DNA of 64,000 bases from JAKACA01 sp052143575 (GCA_052143575.1 JBKQSP010000008.1:1-64000); one strand, 5' to 3'; shown: positions 47,830 to 56,285, numbered from the stretch's first letter. The notes: generated by a model from the letters alone, not told the origin. Numbers and translations are program-made.

Positions 47830-49367
47830 CCGTCTTTCTCGTCGGGGCCGGTCCCGGAGACGCCGGCCTCATCACGGTGCGGGGCGCCGAGCTGCTCGGT
47901 CGCGCCGGCGCAGTCGTCTTCGATCGCCTCGTGCACCCCCGGCTGCTCGAGCTGGTGCCGGAGGGGTGCGAGCTGCACGACGTCGGCAAGCGGCCGGGCG
48001 GCCGCACCAGCCAGGAGGCCATCAACGAGCTGCTCGTCGATCTCGGGCGGCGGCACGAGGTCGTCGTGCGCCTGAAAGGAGGCGACCCCTTCATCTTCGG
48101 CCGCGGCGGCGAGGAAACCCTCTTCCTCGGCGCCGCCGGCATCGCCTTCGAGGTCGTGCCGGGCGTGTCGGCGGTGAACGGCGTGCCCGCCTATGCCGGC
48201 ATACCGCTGACGCATCGGGGCGTTTCGACGGCCTTCACGGTCGTGACGGGTCACGGCGCCTACGGCACCGCCTCGGGCGGACCCGCGCCGGTCGACTGGG
48301 ACGCCCTCGCCAAGCTCGGTGGCACGATCGTCATCCTCATGGGCGTCGAGCACCGGGCCGAGATCGGCCGGCGCCTCATCGCCGGCGGCCGCACGCCCTC
48401 CGAGCCGGTCGCCGTCATCGAGAACGGCACCCTCGCCTCCCAGCGCACGACGCGCACGACGCTCGGCGCCCTCGGCGAGGTTGCGGCCGGTCCGCCCGCC
48501 ACCGTCGTGGTGGGGGAGGTGGCCGCCCTCGATCTCGCCTGGTTCTCGAGGCGTCCGCTCCTCGGTTGGCGGGTCGCCGTCACGCGCACGCGCGAGCAGG
48601 CCTCCCAGCTCGCCGTCGCCCTCGCCGATGCCGGCGCCGAGGCGATCGAAGTCCCGACGATCGCCCTCGCAGACCCGGCCGACGGCGGCGCCTCCCTGCG
48701 GGCAGCCGCCCGGCAGCTGGCGTCGTATGCGTGGGTGGTGTTCACGTCCGCCAACGCCGTCGCCCGCCTCTTTGCCGAGATCGGGGACGCCCGCGCCTTC
48801 GGGAACGCCAAGGTGGCCGCCATCGGCGAAGGCACGCAGCGGGCGCTCCGCCAGCGCGGCATCGTCGCCGACCTCGTGCCCGGCGAGTTCGTCTCCGAGG
48901 CCCTGGCGGAGGCGTTCCCCCCGCCGCACGGCAGTGGGCGTGGCGCCGGCGCGGGTTCCGGCAGGGATGCCGACCCCTCGGGGCGGCTCGAGCGGGTCCT
49001 CCTGCCGCGGGCGGCCGTTGCCCGCGACGTCCTCCCGAAGGCACTGCAGGCAAAGGGCTACGAGGTCGACGTCGTCGAGGCCTACCGCACCGTGCGGCCG
49101 CCGCCGGAGGCGGGGCTGCTCGAGGCCGTCCGGTCGGCCGATGCCGTCACCTTCACGTCCTCGTCGACGGTGACCGGGTGGCTGGAGCTCTTCGGCACGG
49201 CTGCCCTGCCGCCGGTCGTCGGCTGCATCGGGCCGATCACGGCGGCGACCGCTCGTGACGCCGGCATCGCCGTCAGCTTCGAGGCGGAGGAGCACTCGAT
49301 TCCCGGGCTCGTTTCGGCGCTCGCCGGCTACGTCGCCGGCAGCGGGGGGCGGCCGGGCGCCCGCTGA
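47826..49367 (+). CDS. Uroporphyrinogen-III C-methyltransferase / uroporphyrinogen-III synthase fusion
   Basis: A 513-residue bifunctional protein. Residues 1-245 are a CobA-type SAM methyltransferase (VFLVGAGPGDAGLITVRGAELL, VVRLKGGDPFIFGRGGEE, VVPGVSAVNGVPAYAGIPLTHRG). Residues about 255-505 are HemD (RVAVTRTREQASQLAVALADAGAEAIEVP, VVFTSANAV, FTSSSTVTGWLELFG). Fused CobA-HemD proteins are common in actinobacteria. HemD closes the ring to uroporphyrinogen III; CobA methylates it towards sirohaem or cobalamin. Both activities sit at the branch point. The gene overlaps hemC by four bases. Confidence 0.93.
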   Translation: MTVFLVGAGPGDAGLITVRGAELLGRAGAVVFDRLVHPRLLELVPEGCELHDVGKRPGGRTSQEAINELLVDLGRRHEVVVRLKGGDPFIFGRGGEETLFLGAAGIAFEVVPGVSAVNGVPAYAGIPLTHRGVSTAFTVVTGHGAYGTASGGPAPVDWDALAKLGGTIVILMGVEHRAEIGRRLIAGGRTPSEPVAVIENGTLASQRTTRTTLGALGEVAAGPPATVVVGEVAALDLAWFSRRPLLGWRVAVTRTREQASQLAVALADAGAEAIEVPTIALADPADGGASLRAAARQLASYAWVVFTSANAVARLFAEIGDARAFGNAKVAAIGEGTQRALRQRGIVADLVPGEFVSEALAEAFPPPHGSGRGAGAGSGRDADPSGRLERVLLPRAAVARDVLPKALQAKGYEVDVVEAYRTVRPPPEAGLLEAVRSADAVTFTSSSTVTGWLELFGTAALPPVVGCIGPITAATARDAGIAVSFEAEEHSIPGLVSALAGYVAGSGGRPGAR

Positions 49368-49418
49368 GGCGACGCCGTCCCCGCAGAGGCCGTGACGGCG
49401 GCGGCGTAAAGTCCGAGC

Positions 49419-50519
49419 ATGCCTCCGCAGGGTCCAGAACCGCAGCCCGCAGCGACGATCCAGCAGCCCGCCACCGCCCCGCACGCCGCCATGACGGCGC
49501 GGGCCGTGCTCGCCGGCGAGCCGGTCGTGTCAGGGGCCGCCTTTCCGGCGCGCAGGATGCGCCGGCTGCGACGCACGCCTGCACTGCGCCGCCTCGTGGC
49601 CGAGACCGTGCTCACACGCGACGACCTTGTCGCCCCCCTCTTCGTGCGGGAGGGGATCGCCGAGCCGCAGCCGATCGCCTCCTTGCCGGGTGTCGTGCAG
49701 CACACGCTCCACTCCGTCGTCGTGGAGGCAAAGCGACTCGCCTCCCTCGGTGTGCCCGCCCTCATCCTCTTCGGCGTGCCGGCCGCCAAGGACGCCCGAG
49801 GCTCCGGCGCATCCGACCCCGACGGCATCGTGCAGCAGGCGCTGGCGGCCGTGGGAGGTGCCGTCGGCGGCGACGTCGTCGTGATGGCGGACCTCTGCCT
49901 CGACGAGTACACCGATCACGGGCACTGCGGGATCGTCCGCCCGGACGGCACGGTCGACAACGACGCCACGCTCGTGCGCTACGCAGAGGTCGCCGTCGCC
50001 CAGGCACGAGCCGGCGCCGACGTCGTGGCCCCGAGCGGGATGATGGACGGCCAGGTCGGGGCGATCCGCCGGGCCCTCGACGGCGCCGGGTACCCCGAGA
50101 CGGCCATCCTCGCCTACGCCGCCAAGTACGCCTCCGCCCTCTACGGGCCCTTCCGCGACGCCGTCGACGTCACGATCGCCGACGGCGGCGACCGCCGCGA
50201 CTACCAGCAGGACGCCCGCAACGGCCGCGAGGCGCTCGAGGAGGTGGCCCTCGACGTCGCCGAAGGCGCCGACATGGTGATGGTGAAGCCGGCGCTCGCC
50301 TACCTCGACGTCATCGCCGCCGTGCGGGCGGCCGTCACCGTGCCGGTGGCCGCCTATCACGTGAGCGGTGAGTACGCCATGGTGAAAGCGGCCGCCGAGC
50401 GTGGCTGGATCGACGGTCCCGCCGTCGCCCTCGAGCACCTCGGAGCGATCAAGCGCGCCGGGGCGTCGTTCATCCTCACCTACTTCGCTGCCGAGGTGGC
50501 CGAGGCACTCGGTGGCTGA
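49419..50519 (+). CDS. hemB: Porphobilinogen synthase (delta-aminolevulinic acid dehydratase)
   Basis: A 366-residue HemB. The two Schiff-base lysines are K236 (LAYAAKYASALYGPFRDAV) and K290 (DMVMVKPALAYLDVI). The metal region reads ADLCLDEYTDHGHCG (C160, D162, C170), so one of the three zinc Cys is Asp. It condenses two aminolevulinate molecules to porphobilinogen. The N-terminal 40 residues before LRRTPALRRLV are disordered and longer than usual. TAAAGT lies six bases before ATG 49419, suggesting a separate leaderless transcript. It overlaps hemL by eight bases. Confidence 0.94.
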   Translation: MPPQGPEPQPAATIQQPATAPHAAMTARAVLAGEPVVSGAAFPARRMRRLRRTPALRRLVAETVLTRDDLVAPLFVREGIAEPQPIASLPGVVQHTLHSVVVEAKRLASLGVPALILFGVPAAKDARGSGASDPDGIVQQALAAVGGAVGGDVVVMADLCLDEYTDHGHCGIVRPDGTVDNDATLVRYAEVAVAQARAGADVVAPSGMMDGQVGAIRRALDGAGYPETAILAYAAKYASALYGPFRDAVDVTIADGGDRRDYQQDARNGREALEEVALDVAEGADMVMVKPALAYLDVIAAVRAAVTVPVAAYHVSGEYAMVKAAAERGWIDGPAVALEHLGAIKRAGASFILTYFAAEVAEALGG

Positions 50520-51774
50520 GGAGCTGTTCGCCCGCGCCTGCAGCGTCATCCCGGGCGGCGTCAACTCGCCGGTGCGCGCCTTCGGATCGGTCGGCGGCAC
50601 GCCCTACTTCGTCGAGCGGGCGAAGGGCGCCTTCGTCACCGACACCGACGGCAACACCTATCTCGACTACGTGCAGTCCTGGGGAGCCTCCATCCTCGGC
50701 CATGCCGACGCCGGCGTCCTTGAGGCGATCGCTCGGGCGAGCGAACGTGGCACGACCTTCGGCGCTCCCACCGAGGCGGAGGTGCTCCTGGCGGAGACCC
50801 TCGTCGCCGCCGTCGACGGCCTCGATCTCGTCCGCCTCGTCTCCTCCGGCACGGAGGCGACGATGACGGCCATCCGGGTCGCCCGCGGCGCCACCGGGCG
50901 GGACCGCATCGTGAAGTTCGCCGGCTGCTACCACGGCCACTCCGACGGGCTGCTGGCAGAGGGCGGCAGTGGCGTCGCCACGCTCGGTCTCGCCGGCTCG
51001 GCCGGTGTGCCGGCGGGCGCTGTCGCCGACACGATCGTGGCGCCCTACAACGTCGTGCCGAAGCTGGACGAAACCATCGCCTGCGTCATCGTCGAACCGG
51101 TGGCGGCGAACATGGGGCTCGTGGCGCCGGTGGCGGGCTTCCTCGCCGGCCTGCGGGCCGCCTGCGACGAGGTGGGCGCCCTCCTCCTCTTCGACGAGGT
51201 GATCACCGGGTTCCGGCTCGTCCGCGGGAGCGTCGCCGCCCTCTTCGGCGTGCGGCCGGACCTGTGGACCTTCGGCAAGGTGATCGGCGGGGGCCTGCCC
51301 TTGGCGGCCGTGGGCGGCAGGGCAGAGGTCATGGAGCAGCTCGCCCCGCTCGGTCCCGTCTATCAGGCCGGCACCCTGTCGGGAAACCCCCTCGCGACGG
51401 CGGCCGGGCTCGCCGTCCTGGATCGCCTCGCCCCGGAGCGTTTCGACGACCTCGCCCGGCGTGTCGGCCGGTTGGCCGCAGGCCTGCGCGAAGCGATCTC
51501 GTCTGCCGGCCTGGCGGTGCAGGTCCCACAGCTGCGCAGCTTGTTCGCCGTGTTCTTCTCGGCCGAGCCGGTGCTCGACTACGAGGGCGCCAAGGCGGCC
51601 GCCGCCAACGGCCTCTACGCCGCGTTCTTCCACGCCATGCTGGACCGCGGGGTGGCGCTGGCGCCGAGCGCCTACGAGGTGGGTTTCTGCTCGTTGGCGC
51701 ACAGCGACGAGGACATCGATCGCACGCTGCAGGCGGCCGCCGAGGCGGCCGAGGAGGTCGTGGCGACGGCTTGA
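50512..51774 (+). CDS. hemL: Glutamate-1-semialdehyde 2,1-aminomutase
   Basis: A 420-residue PLP enzyme that turns glutamate-1-semialdehyde into aminolevulinate. GTG 50512 is chosen, overlapping hemB by eight bases; a longer frame lacks similarity. Signatures: IPGGVNSPVRAFGSVGGTPYFVERA at the start, SSGTEATMTAIRVARGATGR, LLFDEVITGFR, PLP-binding K256 in LWTFGKVIGGGLPLAAVGG, and GTLSGNPLATAAG. It follows hemB as in many bacteria. Confidence 0.95.
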   Translation: MAEELFARACSVIPGGVNSPVRAFGSVGGTPYFVERAKGAFVTDTDGNTYLDYVQSWGASILGHADAGVLEAIARASERGTTFGAPTEAEVLLAETLVAAVDGLDLVRLVSSGTEATMTAIRVARGATGRDRIVKFAGCYHGHSDGLLAEGGSGVATLGLAGSAGVPAGAVADTIVAPYNVVPKLDETIACVIVEPVAANMGLVAPVAGFLAGLRAACDEVGALLLFDEVITGFRLVRGSVAALFGVRPDLWTFGKVIGGGLPLAAVGGRAEVMEQLAPLGPVYQAGTLSGNPLATAAGLAVLDRLAPERFDDLARRVGRLAAGLREAISSAGLAVQVPQLRSLFAVFFSAEPVLDYEGAKAAAANGLYAAFFHAMLDRGVALAPSAYEVGFCSLAHSDEDIDRTLQAAAEAAEEVVATA

Positions 51775-51850
51775 GCGATGGCCCGGGTCGCCCAGTGGGC
51801 TGGGAGAGGCGGCGGCCCGAGCAGGCGAGCCGGTGCGCGACAATGCCTCC

Positions 51851-52132
51851 GTGCGCCCTCACGACGTCGGTGGAATGGGGGGTTTCGGCCCGGTGAGCCC
51901 GGACGAGCCCGATGAGGCCTTCCATGCCGACTGGGAGGCTCGGGTGTTCGCTCTCAACGTTGCGCTCCGTCGCCGTGACACGTACAGCTCCGACGAGTTC
52001 CGGGATGCCATCGAACGGATGCCCCCGGACGCCTACCTCGCCTCCAGCTACTACGAGCGATGGATGCGCGCCATGACGACGCTCTTGATCGAAAAGGGAG
52101 TCCTGGCGGGAGATCCGGGCGCCGATGAGTGA
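51851..52132 (+). CDS. Nitrile hydratase beta-like N-terminal half protein (SCNase beta/ScnB-like)
   Basis: A 93-residue protein equal to the N-terminal half of a nitrile hydratase beta subunit: HDVGGMGGFGPVSPDEPDEAFHADWEARVFALNVALRR, then FRDAIERMPPDAYLASSYYERWMRAMTTLLIEKGVL. In thiocyanate hydrolase (SCNase) the beta subunit is split the same way, and the gene order scnB-scnA-scnC parallels the one here. GACAAT (51839-51844) lies six bases before GTG 51851, suggesting a leaderless mRNA. It overlaps the next gene by eight bases. Whether the substrate is a nitrile or thiocyanate is unknown. Confidence 0.75.
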   Translation: MRPHDVGGMGGFGPVSPDEPDEAFHADWEARVFALNVALRRRDTYSSDEFRDAIERMPPDAYLASSYYERWMRAMTTLLIEKGVLAGDPGADE

Positions 52133-52439
52133 CGCCGCTGCTCCATCGCACCTCGCTCCGGGCGCCACGGTCCGCTGCAGAGCACAGGACCCGAGCCGGC
52201 ACAACCGGGCGCCCCGCTACGTGCAGGGTCGTGTCGGTGAGGTCGTCGAGTTGCGCCGATCGCAGCCGCTGCCGGGCGAGAGCCTGGGGGGCGGTGGGCC
52301 GGCCGAGCTGACTCCCGTCTATGCCGTGCGCTTCGCTGCCGCCGAGCTGTGGGGTGCAGGCGACCACTCGGTCACGCTCGACCTGTGGGAGCACTACCTC
52401 GAGGAGGCGGGCAACCCGGGAGCAGAGGAGAACCCGTGA
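52125..52439 (+). CDS. Nitrile hydratase beta-like C-terminal half protein (SCNase alpha/ScnA-like)
   Basis: A 104-residue protein equal to the C-terminal, SH3-like half of nitrile hydratase beta subunits: HLAPGATVRCRAQDPSRHNRAPRYVQGRVGEVVEL, then LTPVYAVRFAAAELWGAGDHSVTLDLWEHYLEEA. The VYxVRFxAxELWG and D-LWEhYLE blocks are the family signature. Genes overlap by eight bases upstream and four bases downstream, so the three subunits are made together. Nitrile hydratase activator proteins share this fold, so the protein could have a dual role. Confidence 0.75.
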   Translation: MSDAAAPSHLAPGATVRCRAQDPSRHNRAPRYVQGRVGEVVELRRSQPLPGESLGGGGPAELTPVYAVRFAAAELWGAGDHSVTLDLWEHYLEEAGNPGAEENP

Positions 52440-53011
52440 GCACAGAGCACGAAGGTGCCCCGACGGCGGCGCGGCTGCGGCGCCTCGAGGAGGCGGTGAT
52501 TGAGGCCGGGCTCACGAGCGACGACGAGCTCGACTCAATTCTCGAGGACTTCCTCGCCAACGCCAAGCCCATCAACGGCGCTCGTCTCATCGCCCGGGCG
52601 TGGGTCGACGACGGGTTCCGTCGTCGCCTGCTGAGCGATGCCGCCTCGGCCGTCGAGGAGATGGCGCTTCCCTCCCTGTCGGTGTTGCGGGCGGTCGAGA
52701 ACACCCGGCATGTCCACAACGTCGTGGTGTGCACCTTGTGCTCGTGCTACCCCGTCGGGCTGCTCGGCCCGTCGCCCTCGTGGTACAAGAGTGAGGCCTA
52801 CCGCTCCCGGGTGGTGCGAGAGCCGCGGGCGGTGCTGGCGGAGTTCGGGTTCGAGCTCGATCCCGGTGTCGAGATACGGGTGTGGGACGCCACCGCGGAG
52901 GAGCGCTACCTCGTCGTGCCGCGGCGGCCGGCCGGGACGCAGGCGCTGGGCGAGAGTGAGCTGGCGGCGTTGGTGACGCGGGCGGGCATGATCGGGACCG
53001 CCGCCGTCTAG
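52436..53011 (+). CDS. Nitrile hydratase alpha-like / SCNase gamma-like catalytic subunit, cobalt type
   Basis: A 191-residue protein with the metal claw VCTLCSC (C99, C102, C104), whose Thr marks cobalt-type enzymes; iron-type enzymes have Ser at that place. The whole chain fits the nitrile hydratase alpha family: GARLIARAWVDDGFRRRLLSD, ENTRHVHNVVVCTLCSCYPVGLLGPSPSWYKSEAYRSRVVREPRAVLAEFG and ending LVTRAGMIG. The claw Cys are oxidised to sulfenic and sulfinic acid in the mature enzyme. It is about 50 residues shorter than SCNase gamma. A cobalt carrier/activator was not found. Confidence 0.85.
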   Translation: MSTEHEGAPTAARLRRLEEAVIEAGLTSDDELDSILEDFLANAKPINGARLIARAWVDDGFRRRLLSDAASAVEEMALPSLSVLRAVENTRHVHNVVVCTLCSCYPVGLLGPSPSWYKSEAYRSRVVREPRAVLAEFGFELDPGVEIRVWDATAEERYLVVPRRPAGTQALGESELAALVTRAGMIGTAAV

Positions 53012-53022
53012 CGGTGCCGGCC

Positions 53023-53048
53023 GGCCGGGCGGGGCGGCCGGGCGGGGC
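53023..53048. repeat. Two perfect 13-bp tandem repeats
   Basis: GGCCGGGCGGGGC occurs twice without gap, exactly between the stops of the convergent nitrile-hydratase-like and menJ genes. It has no hairpin or T-run. Confidence 0.75.
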
Positions 53049-53051
53049 GGG

Positions 53052-54419
53052 CTAGTCCTGTGGCCAGCCGGCCGGTGCGGAGCGACCCCGCTGCCGGTCG
53101 CGAGCCTCCGACAACTTGACGAGGCCGCGGTAGAGCGCCTCCGAGCCGACATGGCGGTCGGGCCGGTTCAGGTTCGCCATGATGCGAAGGACGCCTTTCA
53201 TGACCGGGGGCACGTACATTCCGGCGGCGACGAGGGCTCGCATGATCCTCGGCTCCTCGATGACGTGCACGAACGCCTTGGCGATGGCGTAGTAGCGGGC
53301 GTACTCGTCGGCGAGGCGTCGCTCGTAGCCGGCGAGGATGGCAGCGGCCTCCGCCGGCGAGTCGCAGGCGAGGGCGGCCGTGACCGTCTCGGCCGCCAGC
53401 CGCCCCGTCTCCCATCCGTAGGCGATGCCTTCCCCGTTGAAGGGGTTGATGGCGCCCATGGCGTCGCCGGCGACGAGGTAGTCGGCGCCGACGCGGGGAC
53501 GGACGGAGAAGCTCATCGGCAGGCGGCCGCCCGTCGGCACCGAGCAGGCCGTCGCCGGCGAGATGCACCACGACTTCGGGGCGAAGTCGACGAACTCCTC
53601 CATCAGCTTCGTCGTGTTGAGGCCCTTCCAGCGCTCCGAGGTGGAGAGCAGGCCGATGCCGACGTTCACGCGGCCGTCGCCGAGGGGGAAGATCCAGCCG
53701 TAGCCGGGCACGACGTTGCCGGCGCGGTCACGGATGTCGAGGTGGGACTCGATGTAGCCGTCGTCGTGGCGGGGTGAGCGGAAGTAACCCCGGATGGCCA
53801 TGCCCTGCGGGTAGGACTTGTCCCGCACGGATCCGAGGGCGCGACCGAAGCGGGAGAGGGAACCGTCGGCGACGATGACGTAGCGGGCGTGCACCTCGCT
53901 CCGCGTGCCGCGGTCCTTGTCGACGACGACGGCGCCCCCCGCCGTGCGAGGAGCGGCCGCCGGGGTCGCGGTCGGCGCCGGCGGCTGCGGGGCGAGCGGT
54001 TCGACGGCTTCGGCGCCTTGCCAGACGACGGCCCCTGCCTTCTCGGCGTGCTCGTTCACGAGCTGGTCGAGCTGGAAGCGCGTGATCGTGTAGCCGTAGG
54101 AGGGGAAGTCGGGGTGCTTCGGCCAGCGCATCTCGAGCTCACGTCCGAAGGCGACGGAGCGCAGGCCCTCGTAGCGGTGGTTGCCGGCGAGGGCACCCTC
54201 GAGGCCCATGTCCTGCAGCTGGCGCACCGAGCGCGGCGTCAGGCCGTCGCCGCAGGTCTTCTCGCGGGGGAAATGCTTCTTCTCGACGCACAGCACGTCG
54301 ACGCCCCGGCTCGCCAGCCAGTAGGCCGCCGCCGAGCCACTCGGGCCCCCGCCGACGACGAGGACGTCGCAGTGGTGCTCGCTCGGCCGGGGAGGCTGCA
54401 GTCCTTCGGGCTTCGCCAC
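53052..54419 (-). CDS. Geranylgeranyl reductase family, MenJ-like menaquinone reductase
   Basis: A 455-residue FAD-dependent reductase. The N-terminal Rossmann site is CDVLVVGGGPSGSAAAYWLASRGVDVLCVEK; the active-site region FPREKTCGDGLTPRSVRQL is typical of the GGR family; the second FAD site is DYLVAGDAMGAINPFNGEGIAYGWETGR. The closest known role is MenJ (Rv0561c), which saturates one isoprene unit of menaquinone. Location beside the nuo operon fits menaquinone modification. TAACAT lies six bases before GTG 54419. An Ala/Pro-rich insertion (about residues 140-160) is organism-specific. Confidence 0.85.
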   Translation of the reverse strand: MAKPEGLQPPRPSEHHCDVLVVGGGPSGSAAAYWLASRGVDVLCVEKKHFPREKTCGDGLTPRSVRQLQDMGLEGALAGNHRYEGLRSVAFGRELEMRWPKHPDFPSYGYTITRFQLDQLVNEHAEKAGAVVWQGAEAVEPLAPQPPAPTATPAAAPRTAGGAVVVDKDRGTRSEVHARYVIVADGSLSRFGRALGSVRDKSYPQGMAIRGYFRSPRHDDGYIESHLDIRDRAGNVVPGYGWIFPLGDGRVNVGIGLLSTSERWKGLNTTKLMEEFVDFAPKSWCISPATACSVPTGGRLPMSFSVRPRVGADYLVAGDAMGAINPFNGEGIAYGWETGRLAAETVTAALACDSPAEAAAILAGYERRLADEYARYYAIAKAFVHVIEEPRIMRALVAAGMYVPPVMKGVLRIMANLNRPDRHVGSEALYRGLVKLSEARDRQRGRSAPAGWPQD

Positions 54420-54561
54420 GCCTGAATGTTACGGGAGCGGCCGCGCGGCGGCGACCGGCCGGGGCCCTCCGCCGGCCCTCCGCCGACCCGGTCCGCAGGG
54501 CCCCCCGCCGGCGACGGGGAGGCGACGGCGCGCTGATGTGACCGGCCGCGAGGGCGCGTGG

Positions 54562-54567
54562 TAGAAC
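54562..54567 (+). promoter_or_regulatory. Possible -10 (TAGAAC) of the nuo operon
   Basis: TAGAAC lies ten bases before the nuoA ATG at 54578. A weak TGACCG at 54539-54544 is 17 bases upstream. No Shine-Dalgarno sequence is visible. No Rex-type palindrome was found in this region. Confidence 0.3.
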
Positions 54568-54577
54568 CGACCGAGCC

Positions 54578-55099
54578 ATGGGCAGCCTGGACAGCTACCT
54601 CCCCATCTTTCTCCTCATCCTCGTGGGCGTCGCCTTCGCGAGCCTCTCGTTCGTCGCGTCCAAGCTGCTGGCTCCACAGCGGCCGACCTCGGCCAAGGAG
54701 GCGCCCTACGAGTGCGGCATCGAGCCGGAGCGCGAGCCGGCGAGCCGCTTCCCGGTCCGCTTCTACCTCGTCGCCATGATCTTCATCGTCTTCGACATCG
54801 AGGTGATCTTCCTCTTCCCCTGGGCGGTCGTGGAGAACCAGTTGGGCCGTTTCGGCTTGGTGGAGATCATCGTCTTCGCCGCCGCCGTCTTCGTCTCGTT
54901 CATCTACCTGATCTCGAACGGCGCCCTTGACTGGGGACCGATCAAGCGGGTGAGGCCGCAGACGTCCGAGCCGGTGCGCACGACGAGCTCGACCGTGCGC
55001 CGGGTACCCCCGCCGGGCCGCCCGGGCGGGCGTGCAGGACAGAGCGACATCGAGGCACCCGCCGCCGCCGTCGGCTCCGCCGGCGGCGAGGCTGCCTGA
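54578..55099 (+). CDS. nuoA: NADH-quinone oxidoreductase subunit A
   Basis: A 173-residue membrane subunit of complex I. Three helices (IFLLILVGVAFASLSFVASKLL, FYLVAMIFIVFDIEVIFLFPWAVV, VEIIVFAAAVFVSFIYLI) and the conserved loop with YECGIEPEREPASRFPVRFY are visible. The first Cys loop (ECGIEP) and the acidic FDIEVIFLFPWA are family landmarks. The C-terminal 50 residues are Pro/Arg-rich and extra compared with the usual 120-140 residue NuoA. It starts the operon, and nuoB follows after a 17-base gap. Confidence 0.95.
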   Translation: MGSLDSYLPIFLLILVGVAFASLSFVASKLLAPQRPTSAKEAPYECGIEPEREPASRFPVRFYLVAMIFIVFDIEVIFLFPWAVVENQLGRFGLVEIIVFAAAVFVSFIYLISNGALDWGPIKRVRPQTSEPVRTTSSTVRRVPPPGRPGGRAGQSDIEAPAAAVGSAGGEAA

Positions 55100-55116
55100 G
55101 GCGATCGAGGGAATCC

Positions 55117-55686
55117 ATGGGACTCGAAGACCTCCAGCACAATTTCCTGACCGGTCAGCTCGAAGACCTCGTCAAGTGGGCACGGCGCTCGAGCGTCTGG
55201 CCGGCGACGTTCGGCTTGGCATGCTGCGCCATCGAGATGATGGCGGCCGGGGCGGCCGACTTCGATCTCGCCCGCTTCGGGATGGAGGTCTTTCGCGCCT
55301 CTCCCCGGCAAGCCGACCTCATGATCGTGGCCGGCCGCGTCTCCCAGAAGATGGCCCCCGTGCTGCGCCACGTCTACGACCAGATGGTGGAGCCGAAGTG
55401 GGTGATCTCGATGGGCGTGTGCGCCTCCTCGGGCGGCATGTTCAACAACTACGCCATCGTGGAAGGCGTCGACCAGATCGTCCCCATCGACGTGTACGCC
55501 CCGGGGTGCCCGCCGAGCCCGCAGACGCTCATGCACGCCATCTTGACGTTGCACGAGACGATCCGGACGGGCGAGCTGACCCGGCGCCCGCAGGCCGGCA
55601 TCGGTGAGGGCATCCGCCTGAGCGAGCCCGTCGCCGGCTGGGTGCAGCCCGGCGTCTCGCCCGTGCACCTGGGCACGCCGCGATGA
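55117..55686 (+). CDS. nuoB: NADH-quinone oxidoreductase subunit B
   Basis: A 189-residue NuoB that holds cluster N2. The ligands are the tandem Cys in GLACCAIEMMA, the Cys in GVCASSGGMFNNYAIVEGV and the last in DVYAPGCPPSPQTLMHAIL. N2 passes electrons to menaquinone at the membrane arm. The first residues are GLEDLQHNFLTGQLEDLVKWARRSSVW. It overlaps nuoC by four bases. Confidence 0.96.
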   Translation: MGLEDLQHNFLTGQLEDLVKWARRSSVWPATFGLACCAIEMMAAGAADFDLARFGMEVFRASPRQADLMIVAGRVSQKMAPVLRHVYDQMVEPKWVISMGVCASSGGMFNNYAIVEGVDQIVPIDVYAPGCPPSPQTLMHAILTLHETIRTGELTRRPQAGIGEGIRLSEPVAGWVQPGVSPVHLGTPR

Positions 55687-56285
55687 GCGATGAGACCCTC
55701 GTGTCCGACGGCCCCGCCGGGCCGACTGGCAGCGACGGGCCGGGCGACCGCGAGCGAGACGCCGCCGCCGAGACAGCCGGGGCGGAGGGCGGCGACGACC
55801 TCCTCGCCCTGCCCGCCCTCGCCGGCACCGCCTGGACGAATGCTCGCGGGCACCTCGTCCTCTACCCCGAGCGGGCGTCCTATGTCGCCGTCGTCGAGGC
55901 GCTCCGCGCCGCCGGCTTCGTTCTCTGCTCGGATCTGTGTGCCGTCGACTACCTGCAGCACCCCGAGCGCCAGCTGCCCCCCGGGGTGGAGCCGGAGCGC
56001 TTCGAGGTCGTCGTCAACGTGACCTCGATCACGCCGCCGCAACGGGTACGCGTCCGGGTGCAGGTGCCCGCTGACGAGCCCCGGCTGCCGACGCTGTTCG
56101 AGATCTATCCCGGCACCGAGGCGATGGAGCGCGAGGCCTACGACATGTACGGGGTCGTCTTCGACGATCACCCGGACATGACACGGATTCTCATGCCGGA
56201 CGACTGGGAGGGCCACCCCCTCCGCAAGGACTACAGCGTGGGCCGCGTGCCCGTTCAGTTCAAGGAAGCCCCCGGGCCGCGATGA
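55683..56285 (+). CDS. nuoC: NADH-quinone oxidoreductase subunit C
   Basis: A 200-residue NuoC. An acidic, disordered N-terminal stretch of about 50 residues precedes the domain (LVLYPERASYVAVVEALRAAGFVLCSDLCAVDYL). The C-terminal signature is PTLFEIYPGTEAMEREAYDMYGVVFDDHPDMTRILMPDDWEGHPLRKDY. It forms part of the peripheral-arm scaffold next to NuoD and NuoB. It overlaps nuoB and nuoD by four bases each. Confidence 0.94.
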   Translation: MSDETLVSDGPAGPTGSDGPGDRERDAAAETAGAEGGDDLLALPALAGTAWTNARGHLVLYPERASYVAVVEALRAAGFVLCSDLCAVDYLQHPERQLPPGVEPERFEVVVNVTSITPPQRVRVRVQVPADEPRLPTLFEIYPGTEAMEREAYDMYGVVFDDHPDMTRILMPDDWEGHPLRKDYSVGRVPVQFKEAPGPR

